This document shows positions 6,563-11,881 of a stretch of DNA of 12,946 bases, piece by piece. Under the pieces are notes generated by a model. That model ran no database searches, had not been told where the DNA came from, and saw only the letters and a program-made list of their open reading frames with translations. This DNA comes from CAIKZY01 sp044345075. GTDB lineage: Bacteria; Actinomycetota; Actinomycetes; S36-B12. The DNA is taken from contig JBIJBU010000044.1 in NCBI GenBank assembly GCA_044345075.1, forward strand, positions 1 to 12,946. The letters are read 5' to 3'. The position numbers and the translations under genes were made by a program. Each line of letters opens with the position of its first letter. Positions within the stretch are counted from its first letter, which is position 1.

Positions 6563-7684
6563 ATGAGCAACCAGCGTCTGACCGCCTTCGACGAGTTCCC
6601 GCGCCACCAGACCACGGGCACCTTCAACTCGGTCGCGAGCGACTCCCCCAACTGGAGTGACGGCTTCTACTTCACCTTGGGTGACCAGGAAACCGGAGCG
6701 AGCCTGTTCGTGGGCATGCGCCTGTATTCCAACACCGATGTGATGGACGGCTTCGCCTGCGTCACGGTCGACGGCAAGCAGTACAACGGCCGCTGGTCGC
6801 GCCGGCTGCGCCCGAATATCGACGACATTCGAGTCGGGCCGCTTGCCCTCGAGATCCTCGAGCCGCTCAAGCGCCTTCGCCTGACCTGCGATGAGAACCA
6901 GTACGGCATCAGCTACGACCTCGAGTGGACGGCGCTGCACGAGCCTTACCTCGAAGACGAAATCATCCGCTACTCCGGTGGCCGCAAGGTCTACACGCGC
7001 AACAACTACGACCAGTGCCTCGACGTCACCGGCACCATCACCGTCGGTGATCGCACGCTGCACGTATCGCCGAAGTCGTGGGTCGGCGTACGCGATCACT
7101 CTTGGGGCATGGGTCGCACGGGCGGCAAGAACGCCGGAGTGGCACCTGAGGTCGGCAAGGATCCCCGCCGCGGCTTCGCGATGCGTCAATGGACGATGTT
7201 CAAGATGCCCGACCGCGTGATGTTCTGGCAGTTCCACCAGCAGCCTGATGGCTCGTTCAATCAGCTCGAGACCATCGTGATCCCGAACGACACCACGCAG
7301 GAATGGTGGTCGTATGTCGATGCCAACGTCACGCATGAGCGCATTGATGGTTACCCGCGTCTGAAGGAATCCACGATCTCTCTCACCCGCCCCGACGGCA
7401 CGGTCGATCGCTTCATGAACACCCCGGTCGGCTGGCCCGTCTATCTACAAGGTGGCGGTTACCACGACGGCTTCGCCGATGGCCAAGGTCGCGGCGTCTA
7501 CCGCGGCGACGAGTTCAGCGATGGCGAGGTCTGGGATGTCACGCACCCCATCAACGTGGGCGATCCCGCCGGTTGGTTCGTGCAGCGCCCCGATGCCTGG
7601 GCTGAGCAGTTCGCCACGTGCGTCAATCTCGACAACCCGGCTGATGCCGGTTTCGGTCACATGGAATGCGTGATCACCCCGTGA
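6563..7684 (+). CDS. CrtC/AttH-like (DUF7064/DUF7065-type) protein
   Basis: A 373-residue, beta-rich soluble protein without signal peptide or membrane segment. The telling motif is 'GVRDHSWG' (175-182), typical of the DUF7064/DUF7065 proteins common in mycobacteria and related to the lipocalin-like hydroxyneurosporene synthase (CrtC)/AttH group. CrtC adds water to a carotenoid double bond, so hydration or isomerisation of a hydrophobic substrate is conceivable, but no reaction is established for this subgroup. N- and C-terminal halves both look rich in aromatic residues, consistent with two lipocalin-like barrels. The ATG at 6563 has no clear ribosome binding site and a TAnnnT hexamer 6 bases upstream. 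It is the first gene of a four-gene operon; its stop overlaps the next start as GTGA. The family call is fairly sure; the activity is unknown. Confidence 0.75.
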   Translation: MSNQRLTAFDEFPRHQTTGTFNSVASDSPNWSDGFYFTLGDQETGASLFVGMRLYSNTDVMDGFACVTVDGKQYNGRWSRRLRPNIDDIRVGPLALEILEPLKRLRLTCDENQYGISYDLEWTALHEPYLEDEIIRYSGGRKVYTRNNYDQCLDVTGTITVGDRTLHVSPKSWVGVRDHSWGMGRTGGKNAGVAPEVGKDPRRGFAMRQWTMFKMPDRVMFWQFHQQPDGSFNQLETIVIPNDTTQEWWSYVDANVTHERIDGYPRLKESTISLTRPDGTVDRFMNTPVGWPVYLQGGGYHDGFADGQGRGVYRGDEFSDGEVWDVTHPINVGDPAGWFVQRPDAWAEQFATCVNLDNPADAGFGHMECVITP

Positions 7685-8208
7685 GCGACTCCGATAAGGC
7701 CGGCATAGATCCCGCACGTATTCAATGGCTACTCGACCGCGAGGAATTGCGCGCACTGTCCGGTACCTACATGCGCGGTCTCGATCGCGCCGATAAGGCT
7801 CTCGTGCGCAGCGTCTTCGCTGACGACGCCACCACTCATTACGGATCGTTCACCGGTGGGCCCGACGAAATGGCCGGTATGGCGATGAAGGCGCTCTCCG
7901 CCTACAGCGACACCCAGCACTTCCTCGGCCAGATCAATCTCGAGATCAATGGCGATGAGGCCACTGGCGAGGTGTACTTCCAGGCGTATCACAAGCACGC
8001 CACCGAAGGCTTCGACCGCTTCATCTGCGGCCGCTACATCGACCGCTACCGCAAGGTCCGTGGGTCGTGGAAAATGTCACACCGCACGGAAGCCGTTGAC
8101 TGGTCACGCACGGAGCCAATAGCCGATGATTACCTAAACCTGCGGCCGCACACGGTCAGAGGCTCGCGCGACACCACCGATCTGAGTTACCGCCCGCACG
8201 AGGCATAA
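7681..8208 (+). CDS. SnoaL-like (NTF2-fold) protein
   Basis: A 175-residue NTF2-fold protein of the SnoaL_4 kind. It has an N-terminal helix 'LLDREELRALSGTYMRGLDRAD' (17-38, read as two parts), then 'VFADDATTHYG' (45-55), 'TQHFLGQINLEINGDEATGEVYFQAYH' around 78-104 and 'GRYIDRYRKVRGSWKM' (117-132). Related enzymes include scytalone dehydratase- and LinA-like dehydratases; His80 and His104 sit where catalytic histidines often occur. The 'RDTTDLSY' tail (163-170) is also seen in relatives encoded in degradation clusters. I chose the GTG at 7681 because it overlaps the previous stop (GTGA); the ATG at 7666, five codons earlier, is possible and neither has a strong ribosome binding site. A dehydratase or isomerase acting beside the CrtC-like protein is plausible inference. 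Confidence 0.8.
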   Translation: MSDSDKAGIDPARIQWLLDREELRALSGTYMRGLDRADKALVRSVFADDATTHYGSFTGGPDEMAGMAMKALSAYSDTQHFLGQINLEINGDEATGEVYFQAYHKHATEGFDRFICGRYIDRYRKVRGSWKMSHRTEAVDWSRTEPIADDYLNLRPHTVRGSRDTTDLSYRPHEA

Positions 8209-8232
8209 CACGCCGAACACGAAGGAGCACGA

Positions 8233-9237
8233 ATGAACATCGAGCGCTTCCAGGCCTTCCTGGACGCCGTGGAGCCTGACCGCGGGGCAACCGTGCTCAG
8301 CGCATCACCGCTTCCGGGTGGCTACAGCCGCGACACCGTCATGGCCGAGGTTCAGTGGGCCGATGGCAGCACCGAGAAGTTCGTGCTCCGCGGAGATCCG
8401 CCCGAGGAGAGCAGCGTCTTTCGCAGTGACCGCGCCAATGAATGGGCGATCCTCCAGGCCGTCAAGGATCTCCCCGACTTCCGGATCCCGACTCCGCGCT
8501 ACTTCGATGCCACGGGCGAGTACATGGGCTGCAAAGCCATCATTTCGGAAGCCATCGACTCGACGTCGATGCAGAAGTACCTCGACTCAGGCCCCGATCT
8601 CGACCAGGCACGTGAGGACTTCGTCGCGATCATGGCCTCGGCGCACAACACCTCTCTCGAGTCGATCGATGCCTCCATCCCGCGACCGAGCAGCTGGCTC
8701 GAGCACATCGAGGATGTCATCGCCAACTACGAACGCATGCTCGATCTCATCGATAACAGCGACCCGGTACTCCGCTACACCCTGAAGAAGATCAGGATGA
8801 ACATGCCTGCCGAGGTGCCGATGGCATTGGTGCACGGCGATCTTCAGCCAGGCAATTTCCTGCTGTCGGAGGGCACCGACCCGTACATCATCGACTGGGA
8901 GTTCTCGCGCATCGGTGATCCGCGCCTCGACATCGGCTACTACCTGCAGATCCCGATGCCCCCGCATCTGTACCACCCGGATCCCGAGGCCTTCCTCACG
9001 ACGTATCGCGCGCTCACCGGCATGACCGAGGAGCACATCAATCCGGCAATCGCCAAGTACTTCCTGCTTCTTGGCACCAGCCACCTGATGGTCGACATCG
9101 TCCGTGGAGTCCAAGATGTCACCGGCGGCCAGCATCGCGGTGTCATGGGCACCTTCTTGATGACCGCCTATGCCCACTTCAACAAGCTGTATCTCGACTA
9201 CTCGCTCGAACTGCCTTACTCGGAGGTCACCTCATGA
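8233..9237 (+). CDS. APH-type phosphotransferase (possible hydroxyacyl-CoA kinase, LvaA-like)
   Basis: A 334-residue kinase of the aminoglycoside-phosphotransferase fold, the normal single-domain length. Visible are the glycine-rich 'LPGGYSRDT' (27-35), 'FVLRGDPP' (50-57) with Arg53 at the phosphate-binding position, the catalytic loop HGDLQPGN (201-208) and the metal-binding 'IIDWEFSRIGDP' (219-230, Asp221). A strong GGAG lies 5 bases before the ATG at 8233. Its TGA overlaps the ATG of a DUF6285-like gene by 4 bases. The same pairing of an APH-fold kinase with a small partner occurs in LvaA/LvaB of Pseudomonas putida, which phosphorylates 4-hydroxyacyl-CoA during levulinate breakdown. A hydroxyacyl-CoA or other hydroxylated substrate is therefore more likely than an antibiotic. 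The substrate is not proven. Confidence 0.88.
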   Translation: MNIERFQAFLDAVEPDRGATVLSASPLPGGYSRDTVMAEVQWADGSTEKFVLRGDPPEESSVFRSDRANEWAILQAVKDLPDFRIPTPRYFDATGEYMGCKAIISEAIDSTSMQKYLDSGPDLDQAREDFVAIMASAHNTSLESIDASIPRPSSWLEHIEDVIANYERMLDLIDNSDPVLRYTLKKIRMNMPAEVPMALVHGDLQPGNFLLSEGTDPYIIDWEFSRIGDPRLDIGYYLQIPMPPHLYHPDPEAFLTTYRALTGMTEEHINPAIAKYFLLLGTSHLMVDIVRGVQDVTGGQHRGVMGTFLMTAYAHFNKLYLDYSLELPYSEVTS

Positions 9238-9695
9238 TCACTCGTCCCTCGACCTCGCGCGTACTCGAGGATGTCGTCGAAGAACTCAGCCGCGACATCA
9301 TGCCGATCATCACCGACCCGGCCCAGCAGATTCGCATGCACATGCTCATGGTGGTGCTCAACGACTGCGTCAACGCCAGCGAGCGGGAGATTTCGGTCAT
9401 GCGCACCGAGATCCCGACCTACCTCGCCTTTGCTGACGATGTAGCGAAGGCGACCGGCAATGCCGATGTCGCCGCCGCGGTCGCCGGCGCCCAGATGGGT
9501 GACTCCCTCGTGCTCACCGACGTGATCCGCGATTACGAGAATGCCAGCCGTGCATTCTCGACCGCCATGGATCTTGTGATGGACACCGTGAACCGCGAGT
9601 TCATCGAGCGCGGCGAGGCCCTGCTCAAGACTCGCGTGACGAATGAGCGGGAGATCCTCAGCGGCAGCTCCGCAGTCGGACGCTCGGCCAGCTAA
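9234..9695 (+). CDS. DUF6285-like small protein, probable kinase partner
   Basis: A 153-residue, mostly helical protein with no signal peptide or membrane segment. The N-terminal 50 residues ('RPSTSRVLEDVVEEL' then 'IRMHMLMVVLNDCVNASERE') match the pattern of DUF6285 proteins: RP...LL..V..FL..., then an amphipathic helix with a conserved A/N-rich segment and a terminal RE. Such genes commonly sit next to APH-type kinases. The start overlaps the kinase stop as ATGA with GGAGG upstream, pointing to coupled translation and a complex. The C-terminal third is longer than I would expect for DUF6285 and not recognised. LvaB, partner of the LvaA kinase, is a comparable small protein. It is the last gene of the operon, followed by a strong hairpin. 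The family call is moderate. Confidence 0.65.
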   Translation: MITRPSTSRVLEDVVEELSRDIMPIITDPAQQIRMHMLMVVLNDCVNASEREISVMRTEIPTYLAFADDVAKATGNADVAAAVAGAQMGDSLVLTDVIRDYENASRAFSTAMDLVMDTVNREFIERGEALLKTRVTNEREILSGSSAVGRSAS

Positions 9696-9708
9696 TCGCA
9701 CGAACCAC

Positions 9709-9746
9709 ATGAGTGAGCCCCGGGAGATCTCCCGGGGCTCACTCAT
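9709..9746. terminator. Bidirectional terminator hairpin, 38-bp perfect palindrome
   Basis: ATGAGTGAGCCCCGGGAGA pairs without mismatch with its complement, centre between 9727 and 9728 (19-bp arms). It lies between the convergent ends of the DUF6285-like gene (13 bases after its stop) and the SDR gene (17 bases after its stop on the other strand), so it can stop transcripts from both sides. There is no T tract on either side, as is common for actinobacterial terminators. Confidence 0.85.
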
Positions 9747-9763
9747 TGCAGAAAGAAGGTGAG

Positions 9764-10561
9764 TTACTCCGCGGGGTAGAACTTGTCACGAGCACGATCG
9801 CTCAGGACTTCCTTGCCCGAATCGATGATGATCACGGTTCCATTCATGAAGGTCGACTCATCGGAAGCCATGAACAGGGCCGCATTAGCGAGATCGCGCG
9901 GCATCGGTGCCTTGCCGCCTACGTACTTCGAGCCCAGGCGAACGGCAGCTTCCTCGAGATTGTCCTTGTCACCGGTGACGACGCCTGCAGTGAGCGAGGA
10001 GACCGTGGCGCCGGGAACGAGAACGTTGCTGCGAATCCCGAAGGGTGCGAGTTCGACAGCCACGCTCTTCGTGAGACCCACGACTGCGTGCTTGGCAGCC
10101 GTGTAGACGTGCGGGCCAAGACCGCCGTTGATACCGGCAGTACTGGCAGTGTTGATGATGACGCCCGAACGCTGCTTCTTGAAGACGCCCGCCGCAAGCT
10201 TGGTGCCCAGGAACACGCTGGTGACGAGGATGCTCATCGTGCGCTCATAATCGGCCAGTGGGGTGGTGTCGATATGACCGATGACGCCGACGACACCGGC
10301 GTTGTTCACCATGATGTCGAGGCCACCAAATTCCAGGATCGCCGCCTCAATGGCAGTCGCGATATCGGTCTCGCTCGTGACATCAGTGCGGACGAAGATC
10401 GCGTTGGGGGCGAGCTCTGCAGCGAGCTTCTCGCCTGCTTCTACGTCGATATCGGCGATGATGCAGCGAGCACCCTCTTCGACGTACAGGCGAACGATTC
10501 CCTCGCCAATACCGCGTGCACCGCCAGTGACAACCGCCGACTTGCCGGCGAGGCGGCCCAT
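9764..10561 (-). CDS. SDR family NAD-dependent dehydrogenase
   Basis: A 265-residue classical short-chain dehydrogenase with all core motifs: TGGARGIG (12-19), Asp37 after the second strand (favouring NAD over NADP), NNAG (87-90), Ser140, and Tyr153/Lys157 in 'YTAAK'. The usual C-terminal 'VDGG' reads 'IDSG' (246-249) and is followed by a 16-residue tail. The ATG overlaps the stop of the upstream NTF2-like gene by one base (TGATG), so translation is coupled. As last gene of an operon starting with a Rieske oxygenase, a role as cis-dihydrodiol or secondary-alcohol dehydrogenase is attractive, and related SDRs oxidise hydroxysteroids and terpene alcohols. The family is certain; the substrate is inference from neighbours. 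Confidence 0.92.
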   Translation of the reverse strand: MGRLAGKSAVVTGGARGIGEGIVRLYVEEGARCIIADIDVEAGEKLAAELAPNAIFVRTDVTSETDIATAIEAAILEFGGLDIMVNNAGVVGVIGHIDTTPLADYERTMSILVTSVFLGTKLAAGVFKKQRSGVIINTASTAGINGGLGPHVYTAAKHAVVGLTKSVAVELAPFGIRSNVLVPGATVSSLTAGVVTGDKDNLEEAAVRLGSKYVGGKAPMPRDLANAALFMASDESTFMNGTVIIIDSGKEVLSDRARDKFYPAE

Positions 10562-11037
10562 CAGTGACCGTCGCTGACGACGAGGCGCTGGATCATGTTG
10601 AGGCTGGCCTCATCGCGATTCTCGGCACCCGCGGCAATGATCTCGCGGGTCTGCAGGCGCCACCCGTGGCGATCGCGCTTCCAGGAGTCGATGTAGCGGC
10701 CGTGCAAGGTCCATTCCGCACCATCGAAGTTGCGATGCCAGGCGGTGATCAGACTGTCGGCGGTTGCGTAATCGGTGTCCTGGAACTCGATGGAGATATT
10801 CGTGACCGCGTGTGAGGTCTGCTTGTAGCGAGTGAATGCCTTCTGCAGCGAGGCGAGCAGATTGGCGCGGCCTTCGATCCACTCGGTGCCGCTGTAGCGC
10901 ACCCGGCAGTCCTCGTGAAAGAGATCAGCCTGGGTCACGGCATCTGCCATGTCGGCGGCCTTGCAGTACTTGTACATCAGCTGCTCAATATCGAATCGAT
11001 CACCGATACGCAGGCCTTCGACGCGGGCCATGGACAT
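10561..11037 (-). CDS. SnoaL-like (NTF2-fold) protein
   Basis: A 158-residue NTF2-fold protein. The pattern 'IEQLMYKYCKAADMAD' (17-32), 'LFHEDCRVRYSG' (39-50), 'TSHAVTNISIEF' (74-85) and 'LHGRYIDSWKRDRHGWRLQTRE' (111-132, read as two parts) is that of the SnoaL_4 family. It shares the GRYID...W...R segment with the protein at 7681-8208. The same fold is used by the beta subunits of ring-hydroxylating dioxygenases, so with a Rieske alpha subunit two genes upstream it could be a structural partner. An independent dehydratase or isomerase is the alternative. The ATG at 11037 has GAAGGAG 6 bases upstream (11044-11050); the frame's further upstream extension lacks support. Its stop overlaps the SDR start by one base. 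Confidence 0.8.
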   Translation of the reverse strand: MSMARVEGLRIGDRFDIEQLMYKYCKAADMADAVTQADLFHEDCRVRYSGTEWIEGRANLLASLQKAFTRYKQTSHAVTNISIEFQDTDYATADSLITAWHRNFDGAEWTLHGRYIDSWKRDRHGWRLQTREIIAAGAENRDEASLNMIQRLVVSDGH

Positions 11038-11059
11038 GACGTTCTCCTTCTGTGCGGGA

Positions 11060-11881
11060 TTACTGAAGCTTGGCGACGACGGCGTTGATGCCGTCAGCAA
11101 TGCTTTGCGCCACAGCCTGCGGGGTCATGCCGGCGTGTGCGGAGTTGATGACCTCAATGGAGAAGGTGGCATCGGGGCGATGGGCATCGCGAGCCCGCAG
11201 CAGACCAGCGAGATCGAATTCGCCGGCATTCGGCACCCGACGATTGTCGAGGCAGTCCTGCAGGAGATCGTCGTTCTCGGCGATGACAGTGCCGTCGTTG
11301 AACTGGACCGTGGTGATGTGCTTCCAGGCCGGCTCGAGGTCGGTGATGGTGAGCCCATTGCGGTACAGGTGCCAGACATCCATGCAGATGCTCAGGTTCG
11401 GTCGGCCGGCGATCTCGCAGATCTCGGCCGCGATGGCCGGGGTCTTCATGTTCGTGAACGGCAGCGGCTCGAGCACGACCTCGACGCCCCACTGGGCAAA
11501 GCGATCGGCTACGCGGCCAGCGCGTGCAGCGGCCTCCTCGAGGGTTCCCTCGTACGGGCCGGTCGCCTGCAGGCGCTGAGGGCGGTAATGCTCGGCGATG
11601 AGTGCTGCAGTTTCCTCGCGGGGATCGGGCTCAGCGAGCATGAGGCGCACGGCCTCCATCTCACCGACGATCAGCCCATGCTTGTCGAGCAGCGCATCGA
11701 GTTCAGCGAGCGAGTGATCTTGCAGCCATACGCCCATGTGACGCAGGTTGATTCCGATCTCGCGGAAACCTGCCGCCTTGGCGACTGCGAATCGAGTGTC
11801 GTAGTCGATATCGCCGAGGCAGTTGTAGGAGAAGGTGAAATCAGCCGGGGTCAGCTGCGCACTATTTGCCGGCAGCGTCAC
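11060..11881 (-). CDS. Sugar phosphate isomerase/epimerase-like TIM-barrel protein
   Basis: A 273-residue protein of the xylose-isomerase-like / AP-endonuclease-2 TIM-barrel family. Metal-ligand-type residues are visible at barrel strand ends: Glu138 ('VLEPLPF'), Asp168 and His171 ('CMDVWHLYRNG'), Asp196 ('VQFNDG') and Glu243 ('FSIEVIN'). 'RRVPNAGEFDL' (214-224) replaces the common RxPGxGxxD pattern. Members isomerise or epimerise sugars, inositols and keto acids, and some act as dehydratases or lyases. No ATG is found near the N-terminus. I use the GTG at 11881, which overlaps the Rieske gene by 20 bases and has GGAAGG 8 bases upstream. A start at 12016 would lie deep inside the Rieske gene. 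Why such a protein sits between an oxygenase and an NTF2-like gene is unclear; a ring-opened or hydroxylated product is one possible substrate. Confidence 0.82.
   Translation of the reverse strand: MTLPANSAQLTPADFTFSYNCLGDIDYDTRFAVAKAAGFREIGINLRHMGVWLQDHSLAELDALLDKHGLIVGEMEAVRLMLAEPDPREETAALIAEHYRPQRLQATGPYEGTLEEAAARAGRVADRFAQWGVEVVLEPLPFTNMKTPAIAAEICEIAGRPNLSICMDVWHLYRNGLTITDLEPAWKHITTVQFNDGTVIAENDDLLQDCLDNRRVPNAGEFDLAGLLRARDAHRPDATFSIEVINSAHAGMTPQAVAQSIADGINAVVAKLQ

Noticed and set aside
6530..7336. Long open frame on the minus strand (268 codons) opposite the CrtC-like gene
   Set aside because: It lies antisense to a gene with recognisable motifs, covers the promoter region, and its translation shows no family motif. 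Such frames are expected in G+C-rich DNA.
4204..9237. The two APH-fold kinases as antibiotic-resistance genes
   Set aside because: Both lie in catabolic-type operons with a TetR gene, oxidoreductases and a DUF6285-like partner. Their motifs are shared by hydroxyacyl-CoA kinase-type proteins, and nothing points to an aminoglycoside or macrolide substrate.
9713..10567. Long plus-strand open frame (284 codons) opposite the SDR gene
   Set aside because: The SDR on the other strand has all its catalytic motifs. This frame starts inside the terminator palindrome and has no recognisable motif.
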